Source: Variovorax sp. WS11
GTDB lineage: Bacteria > Pseudomonadota > Gammaproteobacteria > Burkholderiales > Burkholderiaceae_C
Length of the DNA: 64,000 nt
Reading direction: 5' to 3'
NCBI RefSeq assembly: GCF_010499245.1
Contig: NZ_JAAGOW010000004.1
Span: 558,001-622,000 of the forward strand
Both the position numbers and the translations under genes were made by a program. Shown one piece after another: positions 44,807 to 53,656 of the stretch; position 1 is the first letter of the stretch, and each line of letters opens with the position of its first letter. The notes beneath the pieces were generated by a model, which did not search any database, was not told the DNA's origin, and saw only the letters and a list, made by a program, of their open reading frames with translations.

Positions 44807-45688
44807 TTGGCTTCAGCAGTGCGACTGGTCGCGGATTGCGGAAACTCGCTCGGCGAGGGGCCGCTATGGGATGCGGCAGCCGCGCGCCTGTGGTGGATCG
44901 ATGTGGCAAGGCCCCAGTTGTGGTGCCTGGAGAGCGCGACCGGGACGACGACCGTCCGGGAGTTGCCCAAGCCGCCTGGCTCGTTCGCGCTCCTGGAGGG
45001 CGGAGATCTGCTGATGGCATTTCGCAGCCGAATGGCCCTGCTGTCTGCATCGGGCGAAGCGGTGCGCTGGCTGGACGTGCCGGGCTTGAAAAGCGACCAG
45101 GAGCGCTTCAATGACGGTAAGGTCGACCGCCGCGGGCGGTTCTGGGTCGGGACGCTCGACCGGGCGCTGCACCAGCCCGTGGGTCAGCTCTATGGCCTGC
45201 AAGACGGATCACTGTGCAGCGTTGCTGGCGGCGCAACGCTCTCGAATGGCATCGGGTGGAGCCCGGACAACCGCACGATGTACTTCACCGATACCCATAC
45301 CGGCCGGATCGATGCCTTCGACTTCGACATCGCGAGCGGCACGGTGCGCTCGCGCTGGCCCTTTGTCCAGGTGGAAGAGGGCCCGGGTGGACCGGACGGC
45401 CTGACCGTGGACGCTGAGGGCGGCGTCTGGAGCGCCCAGTTCGGCCGCGGCGTCATCCACCGCTACCTGCCGGATGGCCGGCTCCACCGTGTCATCCAGC
45501 TTCCCGTGACGCAGCCGACGAGCTGCATGTTCGGCGGCCCTGATCTGCGCACGCTCTACATCACCACGGCGCGGCACGGACTGGACGCTGCAGCACTCGA
45601 GGCGCAGCCGTGGGCCGGCGGCCTGTTGGCAGTCGACACCGCGGAGCATGGCATCGCCGAACCGCGGTGTTCATTCCAGGCGCTTTGA
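44807..45688 (+). CDS. SMP-30/gluconolactonase-family lactonase
   Basis: 293 residues of six-bladed beta-propeller type. LGEGPLWDAAAARLWWIDV carries the metal Glu. ERFNDGKVDRRGRFWVGTL carries the metal Asn. LSNGIGWSPDNRTMYFTDT carries a second metal Asn, and GPGGPDGLTVDAEGGVW the metal/catalytic Asp. It hydrolyses a lactone, a sugar lactone or a ring-cleavage lactone. The start is TTG with AGGAG six bases upstream. First gene of an operon with DUF35, thiolase and MaoC genes; divergent from the acyl-CoA ligase operon and sharing its tandem operator. Confidence 0.9.
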   Translation: MASAVRLVADCGNSLGEGPLWDAAAARLWWIDVARPQLWCLESATGTTTVRELPKPPGSFALLEGGDLLMAFRSRMALLSASGEAVRWLDVPGLKSDQERFNDGKVDRRGRFWVGTLDRALHQPVGQLYGLQDGSLCSVAGGATLSNGIGWSPDNRTMYFTDTHTGRIDAFDFDIASGTVRSRWPFVQVEEGPGGPDGLTVDAEGGVWSAQFGRGVIHRYLPDGRLHRVIQLPVTQPTSCMFGGPDLRTLYITTARHGLDAAALEAQPWAGGLLAVDTAEHGIAEPRCSFQAL

Positions 45689-45709
45689 CAAACTCCCGAA
45701 AGAAACGTG

Positions 45710-46123
45710 ATGACCCCATCCCTACCCCCGCGAGCGATGCGTGACGACGTCATGCAACTCGACCCGCCCCAGCTGCTGGGGCTCCACTGTGCGACCTGCG
45801 GCGCCGTGACTTTCCCCAAGCGTGAGTTCTGTGCCGCCTGCGGCGCGCGCGAGGGCCTGTCGACACGCGGCCTGTCGAGCTCTGGCACGTTGCACTGTTT
45901 CACCGTCGTGCGTCAGGCGCCTCCGGGCCGCGCCGTGCCTTATGTGCTGGCCTACGTCGACCTGCCGCGCGATCAGGTTCGCGTCATGGCCCAGCTCGAC
46001 ACGGCGCCGGAGGGGGTGCGCATCGGCCTGCCGGTGAAGACTGAATTCCGCACGGTCCGAATGGACGACGGCCAGCCCGTGGTGGGCTATGTCTTCGTGC
46101 CCGAAGAAGAAGGGAGCCTCTGA
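45710..46123 (+). CDS. Zn-ribbon OB-fold (DUF35) protein
   Basis: 137 residues. Zinc-ribbon cysteines 27, 30, 41, 44 (CATC and CAAC), followed by an OB fold (GTLHCFTVVRQAPPG, VPYVLAYVDLP). DUF35 proteins form complexes with thiolase-fold partners and are required for their activity, for example in steroid side-chain cleavage. Its stop overlaps the thiolase start (TGATG), consistent with a stoichiometric complex. A GTG three bases upstream is an alternative start. Confidence 0.92.
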   Translation: MTPSLPPRAMRDDVMQLDPPQLLGLHCATCGAVTFPKREFCAACGAREGLSTRGLSSSGTLHCFTVVRQAPPGRAVPYVLAYVDLPRDQVRVMAQLDTAPEGVRIGLPVKTEFRTVRMDDGQPVVGYVFVPEEEGSL

Positions 46124-47271
46124 TGCCGTCGACCTACATCGCTGGTGCCGGCATGGTGCGCTTCGGCAAATACGATGACACCGTCTCCTTCGAAAGGCTG
46201 GCCGTCCAGGCCGGCAATGCGGCCCTGGCCGACGCCAACGCCCGGCGTCCGCACATCGAGGCGGTCTTCGTTGGGCACGTCTTCGGCGGCCCGGTCGCCG
46301 GCCAGCGTGTAGCCACCGAGCTCGGCCTTGGCGGCCTTCCTGTCAGCAACCACGAGAACTACTGCGCCAGCGGCGCGACGGCGCTGCGCGAGGCCTGGCT
46401 CGCGATCGCCGCCGGCCTGTACGACGTGGTGCTGGTGCTCGGGGTCGAGAAGATGACCGATCGCATCAAGGGAGGCGTTGCACCGGATCCCAGCGATCTG
46501 GACGCGATGCACGGCTTCGTGATGACTGCCGGCCACGCGATGAGCGCGCAGCGCTACATGGCCGACCATGGCGCGTCGCGAGAGCAGATTGCCATGGTCG
46601 CGGTCAAGAACCACGCGCACTCGCAGCACAACCCCTATGCCCAGTACCAGCGCGCCGTCAGCCTCGAAGAGGTATTGAACGCGAGACCGGTCGCCGATCC
46701 GCTGGGCGTCCTCGACTGCAGTCCCATCAGCGATGGGGCGGCCGCCGCGGTCGTGTGCAGTCCGCGCGGCCTCCAACGCCTGGGCATCGTTGGGCGGCGA
46801 CCGGAGGTGCGCGGTATCGGCCTGGTCAGTGGAACGCTGCGGACCGGCCTGTATGCGTTGAACGAGGAAGACATCTCGCGCCGGGCCGGCGAGCAGGCCT
46901 ACGCACTTGCCGCGATCGACCCGGCCGACATCGACTTCGTGGAGATGCACGACTGCTTCACCATCGCCGAGATCGTGCGCCTCGAGGGCCTGGGTCTGAT
47001 ACCGGTGGGAGAGGGCGGCCGGTGGACGCAGGAAGGTGCCACCAGCCTGGGAGGCCGGCTGCCGGTCAACCCCAGTGGCGGACTGCTGTCGCGCGGACAT
47101 CCGGTGGGGGCCACCGGCATGGCGCAGGTCTGCGAGCTCTATTGGCAGCTGATGGGCCAGGCCGGAGGCCGGCAGATCGAGGGCGCCCGCCTGGCCATGT
47201 CCTACTGCAAGGGCGGCACCGTGAGCGGTACCGATGGTGCTTCGGTGACCACGGTGGTCGTTTCAATCTGA
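46123..47271 (+). CDS. Thiolase-fold acyltransferase (SCP-x type)
   Basis: 382 residues. Active-site Cys81 (ENYCASGATALREA), the SCP-type motif EMHDCFTIAEIVR in place of the classical NEAF, and GHPVGATGMAQVCEL near the C-terminus with catalytic His. It belongs to the thiolase/lipid-transfer group that works with DUF35 proteins. It would cleave a beta-ketoacyl-CoA. Because some relatives are retro-aldolases, aldol cleavage is an alternative, but the retained Cys favours thiolysis. Downstream MaoC and the divergent acyl-CoA ligase complete a beta-oxidation-like set. Confidence 0.9.
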   Translation: MPSTYIAGAGMVRFGKYDDTVSFERLAVQAGNAALADANARRPHIEAVFVGHVFGGPVAGQRVATELGLGGLPVSNHENYCASGATALREAWLAIAAGLYDVVLVLGVEKMTDRIKGGVAPDPSDLDAMHGFVMTAGHAMSAQRYMADHGASREQIAMVAVKNHAHSQHNPYAQYQRAVSLEEVLNARPVADPLGVLDCSPISDGAAAAVVCSPRGLQRLGIVGRRPEVRGIGLVSGTLRTGLYALNEEDISRRAGEQAYALAAIDPADIDFVEMHDCFTIAEIVRLEGLGLIPVGEGGRWTQEGATSLGGRLPVNPSGGLLSRGHPVGATGMAQVCELYWQLMGQAGGRQIEGARLAMSYCKGGTVSGTDGASVTTVVVSI

Positions 47272-47286
47272 GCGATCGGAGCGCCC

Positions 47287-47793
47287 ATGAACGACCTTTC
47301 TTGGCGAGACCGCTTCTTCGAGGACTTCGCTGTCGGCGACGAATGCAAGCACCGCAGCGCACGCAGCGTGACCGAGTACGACAACCTGCTGTTCACACTG
47401 CTGACGCAGAACCCCGCGCCCTTGCATCTCGATCATCACTACGCGCAAAGCCTGGGTCATCAGAAGCGGCCGATGAATTCGACGCTGACGCTCGCATTGA
47501 TCACCGGCCAGTCCGTCGCCGATCTCACGCCCAACGTCATGACCAACCTCGGCTGGTCGGACATCAGGCTGCCTGCCACGGCCTTCGAGGGCGACACGCT
47601 GTACAGCGAATCGCGCATCGAGAGCCTGCGGCCATCGGCAAAACGCGAGGATGTCGGCGTGGTCGGCATCCGCACGATCGGCTACACGCAGGATGGCTGC
47701 GTCGTCATCGAGTTCACGCGCACCGTCCTGATGTATCGCCGCGGGCACGCCCCCGCCTTCGCTCGGCCTGCCCCTCGACGAGCTGGCGACTAG
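47287..47793 (+). CDS. MaoC-family dehydratase
   Basis: 168 residues of hot-dog fold. FFEDFAVGDECKH, SVTEYDNLLFTLLTQNPAPLHLD (hydratase-2 motif region with Asp and His) and YSESRIESLRPS are close to mesaconyl-CoA/MaoC dehydratases. It hydrates an enoyl-CoA. It ends overlapping the convergent IclR gene by 4 bases. Last gene of the SMP-30 operon. Confidence 0.9.
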   Translation: MNDLSWRDRFFEDFAVGDECKHRSARSVTEYDNLLFTLLTQNPAPLHLDHHYAQSLGHQKRPMNSTLTLALITGQSVADLTPNVMTNLGWSDIRLPATAFEGDTLYSESRIESLRPSAKREDVGVVGIRTIGYTQDGCVVIEFTRTVLMYRRGHAPAFARPAPRRAGD

Positions 47794-48560
47794 ACGGCAA
47801 CGGCCGCCGGGGTGCGCCAGCCGAGCTGCCCGGACAAGGCCTCGCAGGCGAGCAGCAGTTCCGTTTCGATCTGCTTGACTTTCGCCGGCGTCGATTGGGC
47901 GGTCGCGAAGCCGACGCCGATCGATGCCACTGGCACGCCGGTCGCGTTGAAGACAGGCGCGGCGTAGCCGCTGACACCGGCCGTGACCTCGTTCTTCGAG
48001 ACGCCGATGCCGGTGCGGCGCGTACGCGCCAGTTCCTTCTTGATGTCCGCGATGTCGGTCTTCGTGGAAGGCGTGAGCGCTTTCAGTTCGCTTTGCGCCA
48101 GAATCGCATCGACTTGGGCGTCGGGCATGAATGCCAGCATGGCGCGGCCCACGGCGCTGCAGAACATGGGCCCGCGTTGGCCCATTTGCAGCGAATGGGC
48201 CAGGATGGACGGCACGCTTTCGGTGCAAATGACCATGTACTCGTGCGCCGTCGGAATCGCCAGCAGCGTGAACTCCTGCACCTTGCTGAACACGCTCGCC
48301 ACGACCGGCTGCCCCAGGCGGACCAGGTTGAGGTTTCGCAGATAGGAGTTCGCCAGCCAGAGGACCTGCACACCGATCGTGAAAACGTTGGTGTCGGGGT
48401 TGCGCTGGAGATAGCCCTTGGACATCATGTCCTGCAGCAGCGCCGTCAGGCTGCTCTTTGGAATCTGAAGGCCCTGCGCCACCTCGGTGTGGGTGCATCC
48501 CTGCGGCTGCTGGGCAATGTGTTCCATGATCTCGAGGACGCGGAGGGCGGATTTCGACAT
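47790..48560 (-). CDS. IclR-family transcriptional regulator
   Basis: 256 residues. The N-terminal winged HTH reads ALRVLEIMEHIAQQPQGCTH and LQIPKSSLTALLQDMMSKGY; the C-terminal GAF-like effector domain includes SAVGRAMLAFMPD, GIGVSKNEVTAGVSGYAAPVF and VPVASIGVGF. IclR proteins of this type regulate aromatic or short-chain acid catabolism. A tandem GTTC-N8-GAAC operator lies just upstream of its own start and recurs at two neighbouring promoters. It is therefore the best candidate for the shared regulator. The ATG at 48560 is preferred to one at 48599, which lies inside the operator. Confidence 0.9.
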   Translation of the reverse strand: MSKSALRVLEIMEHIAQQPQGCTHTEVAQGLQIPKSSLTALLQDMMSKGYLQRNPDTNVFTIGVQVLWLANSYLRNLNLVRLGQPVVASVFSKVQEFTLLAIPTAHEYMVICTESVPSILAHSLQMGQRGPMFCSAVGRAMLAFMPDAQVDAILAQSELKALTPSTKTDIADIKKELARTRRTGIGVSKNEVTAGVSGYAAPVFNATGVPVASIGVGFATAQSTPAKVKQIETELLLACEALSGQLGWRTPAAVAV

Positions 48561-48570
48561 AAGGGCTAGA

Positions 48571-48605
48571 GTTCGCGGATGGGAACCCGATTCTTTCACA
48601 GGAAT
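48571..48605 (-). promoter_or_regulatory. Tandem operator upstream of IclR gene
   Basis: GTTC (48571-48574), 8 bases, GAAC (48583-48586); then ATTC (48590-48593), 8 bases, GAAT (48602-48605). The second copy starts exactly 19 bp after the first, as at 44710/44729 and 58095/58114. It lies 10 bp ahead of the IclR start codon, so autorepression is likely. It shares GTTCCCATCC (minus strand) with the 58-kb copy. Confidence 0.65.
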
Positions 48606-48647
48606 GCAGCCCCCTGCCGGCGTGACGGCGCAGCGCTACGCATGTGC

Positions 48648-48968
48648 TCACTCGGGTTCGAGCATCCATTTCACGATCGCGCCCAGCTCCTGAGCCGGCA
48701 CGTGGCGCTGCGGAGGCATCGGGATTGCCCCGAACGAACCTGATCCGCCGGCCTGTGTCTTCGCGACCAGCTTCGCCAATGCGCCGGGGTCGTTCGCGTA
48801 GCGGACGCGGAGCTCATTGAACGAAGGGCCGATCAGCTTCTTGTCCGCCGCATGGCAGGCCGTGCAGGCATTTTTCTGTGCCAAGGCCATGCTACCCAGT
48901 GCCTTGCTGGAAAGGGTGAGAAGGACTGCCGATGCGGCAATGCTCCAGTACGTTCTCGGGCTGATCAT
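48648..48968 (-). CDS. Periplasmic class I cytochrome c
   Basis: 106 residues: a signal peptide (about 1-25), heme-binding Cys35-x-x-Cys38-His39 (CTACH) and likely axial Met84 (AIPMPP). It resembles cytochrome c551/c5-type electron carriers. It lies 105 bp after the lone Mo-hydroxylase large-subunit gene on the same strand, so it may take electrons from that enzyme. A truncated paralogue with nearly the same N-terminal half is at 59633-59815. Confidence 0.9.
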   Translation of the reverse strand: MISPRTYWSIAASAVLLTLSSKALGSMALAQKNACTACHAADKKLIGPSFNELRVRYANDPGALAKLVAKTQAGGSGSFGAIPMPPQRHVPAQELGAIVKWMLEPE

Positions 48969-49073
48969 CGATTGGTTCCTATAGAGATTTCGGGCTTCGA
49001 TAGCGGATCCGAAATTGATTCAATGTAGGGGTGGCTTGGCGAGGACATGAGCGAAGTGATCCTGCGGCCAGCC

Positions 49074-51455
49074 TTACTGGACTTCTGCCCACGCCTGCTG
49101 CAGTGCCGCCCAGACGCGGGCTGGGGTGGCCGGCATGTCGATGTGCCGAACGCCGGCGGCCCACAGAGCATTGCCAACCGCGTTCATCACGGCCGGCAGT
49201 GCGCCAACGGCGCCGGCTTCGCCCGCGCCCTTCACACCCAGGGGGTTGGCCTTTGTCGGCACTGGACGGCTGAAGGACTGGATATCGCACAAGTCTGCAG
49301 CGCGCGGCATCGCGTAGTCCATGAACGAACCGGTGATCAATTGGCCGTTGTCTGCGGAATAGACAATCTGCTCCATCAATGCCTGGCCGATGCCTTGCAC
49401 CACACCGCCGACGATCTGGCCCTTCAGCAGCAGTGGATTTACGACGGTGCCGACGTCCTCGCCAACGTGGTAGTCCAGCAGCTCGACGCACCCGGTTTGC
49501 GGATCGATCTCGACCTCGCACACATGGCAGCCATTGGGGAACGTAATCCCTCCATGCGAATTGGCGGCAGTTGCATGCAAACCCGTATCCATGACATCGG
49601 GCAGGGCCCAAGGGTTGAAGGCTGTCCTCGCCACGTCAGCGAGGCTCATGGCCTTGTCTGTGCCTCGCACGGCGAACCGGCCCTTTTCGTACACGATGTC
49701 CTCCACCGCTGCTTCCATCACGTGCGCTGCGATCGTCTTGCTCTTCTCGATGATCCTGCCAGCAGCCGACTTGAAGGCCGAACCGCCAGCCATCATCGTG
49801 CGCGAGCCGAAGCTGCCGCGACCATGGCTGACGAGTTGCGTGTCGCCGCATACGACGCGCACCGCATCGAAAGGCATGCCCAGGTACTCGGCCGCAAACT
49901 GGCGATAAGCCGTTTCGTGCCCTTGGCCGTGCGAATGCGTTCCCACGAAGATGGTCGCCGTGCCGCCGGAGTCGAAGCGAATCTCTACATGCTCGTCGAA
50001 CGCCTTGCCTGCAGGGCCTCCAGCGCTCTCGATCACATAAGCCACGCCAATGCCGCGCAGCTTGCCGCACGCGCTTGATTCCTCGCGGCGGCTGGCGAAG
50101 TCCTGCCAGCCCGATTTCTCCAGCGTCTCGGCCATCAGCGCCTTGAATTCGCCACAGTCGTACGTGAAGACAAGACCGGTGTTGTAGGGCATCTCGTTCG
50201 CATCGATCATGTTTCTCATGCGCAATTCGGCTGGGTCCACGCCCAGCTCCAGCGCAGCACGATCGACGATGCGTTCGATCAGGTAGGACGCTTCTGGCCG
50301 TCCCGCGCCTCGGAACGGCCCGACGGGCACCGTGTTGGTAAGCACACCAGTCACTTTTACGTCGAAGGCAGCGATCTTGTACGGGCCGGTCAGCCCACCC
50401 AGGTTGCCGGTGGGCACGTGTAAGCTCCACTGGCCGATGTACGCGCCCAGGTTGGCCACCGTCCGCACGCGCAGGCCGAGGAAGCGGCCGGCAGCGTCCA
50501 GCGCCAACTCGACATCGCTCACCGTGTCGCGCGCGTGCTGGTCCGACTGAAACGCCTCGCTGCGATCGCTGATCCAGCGCACTGGCCGGCCCAGCTTGCG
50601 CGAGGCCAGCAGCACGAGCATGTACTCCTGATAGAGCGCCAGCTTCATGCCGAAGCCGCCGCCCACGTCGGGCGAGATCACGTGCACGTCGCCGGATGAA
50701 ATGCCGAAGGCTGCCGCGATGTCGCGACCCACCTCATGCGGCATCTGCAGCCCAGCGTACAGCACGTACCGCTTCGCTCGGTTGTCAAAGTACCCGATCG
50801 CTGCGCGCGGCTCGATCGACGAGGTCGCGACGCGCGAGATGACGAAGCGCTCGCGGACCACTCTGGCAGCCATCGACGCTGCTCCTGCCCACGCGTTCTC
50901 GCTGCCAAGCGTGTACTGCATGCAGGTGTTGTCGGCCAAATGCGGCCACACACGCGGGGCATCGGTTGCGAGCGCCACAGCGGCATCGGTAACAGACGAT
51001 AGCGCGTCGTAGTCGATAGCGATCAGCTCGGCCGCGTCCTTTGCCTGATTCAGCGACTCCGCGACCACCGCGACGACCGCGTCACCGAGATAGGGCACAT
51101 GCTCGGCTGCCAGTACTTGGTACGGTGTTCGCGAATGCGGTGTGCCGTCAGGCCGCTTGTGCGGCACTTTGGAATCAATGCTTGCAATGGTCAAGCCGGC
51201 AAAATCAGCCGCGGTATAGACGGCGACCACACCGGGCGCCTCTCGCGCAGCTGCAGCATCGATGCGAATGATCTTCGCCGCTGCATGGGGCGAGCGCACG
51301 ACATGCAGGAATCCCTCGCCAGGCAGGTGGATGTCGTCCGTGTACCGACCCGCACCGCGCAGGAGCGGATCGTCTTCCACGCGCGCAATAGGTTGACCAA
51401 TTCCGAAGTTGGCTATTTCCCCGTTCAGCTGTGTCGATGATTGCGAGATATTCAT
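49074..51455 (-). CDS. CoxL-type molybdenum hydroxylase large subunit
   Basis: 793 residues of the xanthine-dehydrogenase/CO-dehydrogenase large-subunit family: GQPIARVEDDPLLRGAGRYTDDI at the N-terminus, SPDVGGGFGMKLALYQEY (Mo-cofactor binding), GPFRGAGRPEASYLIE, THSHGQGHETAYRQFAAEYL, and catalytic Glu in GVKGAGEAGAVGAL. There is no export signal, in contrast to the Ior-type enzyme at 39 kb. No CoxM (FAD) or CoxS (2Fe-2S) gene is adjacent, which is unusual; partners must be encoded elsewhere or replaced by the nearby cytochrome. The start is only 24 bp from the divergent hydrolase start. Confidence 0.9.
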   Translation of the reverse strand: MNISQSSTQLNGEIANFGIGQPIARVEDDPLLRGAGRYTDDIHLPGEGFLHVVRSPHAAAKIIRIDAAAAREAPGVVAVYTAADFAGLTIASIDSKVPHKRPDGTPHSRTPYQVLAAEHVPYLGDAVVAVVAESLNQAKDAAELIAIDYDALSSVTDAAVALATDAPRVWPHLADNTCMQYTLGSENAWAGAASMAARVVRERFVISRVATSSIEPRAAIGYFDNRAKRYVLYAGLQMPHEVGRDIAAAFGISSGDVHVISPDVGGGFGMKLALYQEYMLVLLASRKLGRPVRWISDRSEAFQSDQHARDTVSDVELALDAAGRFLGLRVRTVANLGAYIGQWSLHVPTGNLGGLTGPYKIAAFDVKVTGVLTNTVPVGPFRGAGRPEASYLIERIVDRAALELGVDPAELRMRNMIDANEMPYNTGLVFTYDCGEFKALMAETLEKSGWQDFASRREESSACGKLRGIGVAYVIESAGGPAGKAFDEHVEIRFDSGGTATIFVGTHSHGQGHETAYRQFAAEYLGMPFDAVRVVCGDTQLVSHGRGSFGSRTMMAGGSAFKSAAGRIIEKSKTIAAHVMEAAVEDIVYEKGRFAVRGTDKAMSLADVARTAFNPWALPDVMDTGLHATAANSHGGITFPNGCHVCEVEIDPQTGCVELLDYHVGEDVGTVVNPLLLKGQIVGGVVQGIGQALMEQIVYSADNGQLITGSFMDYAMPRAADLCDIQSFSRPVPTKANPLGVKGAGEAGAVGALPAVMNAVGNALWAAGVRHIDMPATPARVWAALQQAWAEVQ

Positions 51456-51479
51456 GGTGCCTTTGACTAGAATTGCTAG

Positions 51480-52499
51480 GTGTCAGAACAGGTCTTCGCG
51501 CTTCGTGCACTCGGCAGCTACCACCTCGGTGGCAACGTTGTCCAACTCGTGGGCAAACCCGGTGTGGAACTGTCCCCAGTGCCCGGCTCGCCTCGAATCG
51601 CGCTGGATCCCAACGGTTCGTTCCAGGTGGGGCAGATGTATGTTCAGCACGCAAGGCTGGTGTCCCCACGTTCGCCGTTCCCGCTGCTGCTTTGGCATGG
51701 CGGCGGTCTGACCGGCGCATGCTGGGAATCGACACCGGACGCGCGCGCCGGCTGGCAGGCCTTCTTCCTTGCGGCGGGATTGGACGTCCTGGTCTGCGAT
51801 GCCGTGGAGCGTGGGCGCGCAGGTTGGGCGTGCTTCCCCGACCTCTATCCGGCGGAGCCGTTTTTCATGCCGCAGCATTCCGCATGGACCCTCTACCGCG
51901 TTGGTATGCGCGATGGCTTCGTTGAGGATCCGGCGCAGCGACGAGGATTCCCGGGAGGGCTTTTCCCGGTGGCAGCTTTTGACGATTTCACCCGGCAGAT
52001 CGTGCCTCGCTGGTCGTGCAACGACGCGTTGATACAGGCCGCTTACGATGCGCTGATCGCGCGCGAGGGCCCATGTCTCCTGTTCGCCCACAGTCAGGGC
52101 GCGGGCTTCGCGATTCGAGCGGCGCTCAAGGCTCCGGGCATGATCAAGGCGTTGGTGTTGGTCGAGCCAGGCGGAGCGCCCGAGATGGCCGCCGGCGACT
52201 TCGACGCGCTGACCGGCTTTCCGATGCTCGCCTTGTGGGGCGACAACGTCGATGCGGTGCCTTTCTGGACCGCGGCCAAACAGATGTCCTTGGCGATCAT
52301 CACCAATGTCCGGCGCAGGGGCGGCGACGCCACGGCGCTTGATCTTCCGGCAGTGGGCGTTCACGGCAATTCGCACCTGCTCATGATGGATACGAACTCC
52401 GACGACATTGCCGCGCGCATTCAGCAGTGGCTGGTGAGCAGGGGATTGCTGATGGCGCCGGTCACCGCACCGCCGGAGGCGCCACCTTGCCGTCCTTGA
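51480..52499 (+). CDS. Alpha/beta-hydrolase (esterase-like)
   Basis: 339 residues. Oxyanion loop LLLWHGGGLTGACWEST, nucleophile Ser in FAHSQGAGFAIR, acid candidate in MLALWGDNVD and catalytic His in GNSHLLMMDTNSDD. It resembles esterases of the alpha/beta-hydrolase family with a C-terminal His-Leu-Leu-Met pattern. The GTG start has a poor ribosome site and lies 9 bases after a TAGAAT -10-like element, so a leaderless mRNA or a later start is possible. The 3' end overlaps the convergent livK gene by 38 bp. Probably hydrolyses an ester or lactone in the same pathway. Confidence 0.82.
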   Translation: MSEQVFALRALGSYHLGGNVVQLVGKPGVELSPVPGSPRIALDPNGSFQVGQMYVQHARLVSPRSPFPLLLWHGGGLTGACWESTPDARAGWQAFFLAAGLDVLVCDAVERGRAGWACFPDLYPAEPFFMPQHSAWTLYRVGMRDGFVEDPAQRRGFPGGLFPVAAFDDFTRQIVPRWSCNDALIQAAYDALIAREGPCLLFAHSQGAGFAIRAALKAPGMIKALVLVEPGGAPEMAAGDFDALTGFPMLALWGDNVDAVPFWTAAKQMSLAIITNVRRRGGDATALDLPAVGVHGNSHLLMMDTNSDDIAARIQQWLVSRGLLMAPVTAPPEAPPCRP

Positions 52500-53616
52500 T
52501 CTGAAGGACCACGGCGCCGAAGTGCGGGACGCGGTTGGCATCCAGTGAGAATTTGCCGCTGCCGATGATGACCGGTACATCCTTGGATGCAGCCATGGCG
52601 GCACGGACCGATTCGCGGGTCGGGTTGGGGCCGGCGTTCTTCACCGCGTGCGCAGCGATCGTCATCATCGAGTAGCCGACGGCGGCCCAAGCGTCAGGCA
52701 GGCTGTTGTACCTGGCGCTGTACTTCTTCACGAAATCCCTTGCCGCTGCGCTGTCCGAGAACGGCGAGAACTCGGCAATGAGGTAGGTGCCCTCCACCGC
52801 CTTGCCGCCGATGGCCGTGTACTTGTCACTGGCCATGTTTTGGTTGCCCACCAGCACTGTTTGACGCGCCATACCCGCTTGCCTGGCTTGCACGACGAGG
52901 TTGGCACCGAGTTCGGGCGGCGTGGAAACATACAGGCAATCGGCTCCAGAATCCACAATCTTGGTGGCAAGAGCGGCGAAGTTGCTGTCCGATGACAGGA
53001 TGGTGTCCTCTCCCACGATTCGGGTGCCGGCGGCGGTGACCCCCTCCTTGAAAACCTTGGAGTACACGAGGTAGGCCTCGTTGTCCCGGATCGACACGAG
53101 ATAGCAGGATTTTGGCCTGACGACCTTGCCGATATAGTCGCCCAAGGGGCGGACGAAGTCGTCGGCGTTTTCCGAAATCTTGAAGGCCCACTCGCCCGCT
53201 GCCAGGATCGCGGGGTTCGTGCCGGTCGTGAAGAGCGGGACTTTCAACGACACGGCGGCCGGCGCGGCGGCCAGGGCTTCGGATGAAGAAACAGGACCGA
53301 TGAAGACCAGCGTGCTCTTGTCCTGAGCGATCTTGTTGAGCAGCGTGATCGCCTCCTGCTTGTCGGACCTGTTGTCTTCATAAGTCACTTTGAGCGTGTC
53401 AGCGCCGAAGAGCTTTTCTGCTCTCAGGTCTTCCTCCGCGATCTTCATCGCGTTGGTTGCGGGCACGGCGACGAAAGCAGACGGCCCGGTGGTTCCCATG
53501 ACCACCGAGATCTTGTGCTCGGCAGCGAGGGCGACGCCCGGCGACAGTGCTGCGCTCGCAGCGAGGGCGAGCGCTGCGATGCCGGTGAAGGGGTTGTTGG
53601 TGTCGATACGGGTCAT
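52462..53616 (-). CDS. livK: Branched-chain amino-acid-type ABC binding protein (LivK-like)
   Basis: 384 residues. Signal peptide about 14-32 (ALALAASAALSPGVALA), then KISVVMGTTGPSAFVAVPAT and FIGPVSSSEALAAAPAA, typical of type I periplasmic binding proteins. Two Cys (SCYLVS, DCLYVST) are far apart. Homologues bind branched-chain amino acids, amides or aromatic acids. Last gene of the aldo/keto reductase-livHMGFK operon, 40 bp after livF. The ligand here is more likely an aromatic or acid substrate than leucine, given the context. Confidence 0.9.
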   Translation of the reverse strand: MTRIDTNNPFTGIAALALAASAALSPGVALAAEHKISVVMGTTGPSAFVAVPATNAMKIAEEDLRAEKLFGADTLKVTYEDNRSDKQEAITLLNKIAQDKSTLVFIGPVSSSEALAAAPAAVSLKVPLFTTGTNPAILAAGEWAFKISENADDFVRPLGDYIGKVVRPKSCYLVSIRDNEAYLVYSKVFKEGVTAAGTRIVGEDTILSSDSNFAALATKIVDSGADCLYVSTPPELGANLVVQARQAGMARQTVLVGNQNMASDKYTAIGGKAVEGTYLIAEFSPFSDSAAARDFVKKYSARYNSLPDAWAAVGYSMMTIAAHAVKNAGPNPTRESVRAAMAASKDVPVIIGSGKFSLDANRVPHFGAVVLQIKDGKVAPPAVR

Positions 53617-53656
53617 GTCTACTCCTGGTACTGGTTGACGGACGCGATGGTCCTGC

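Noticed and set aside
46755..48569. 604-codon plus-strand frame over the thiolase, MaoC and IclR genes
   Set aside because: Out of frame with the thiolase and MaoC genes and antisense to IclR; no domain recognised.
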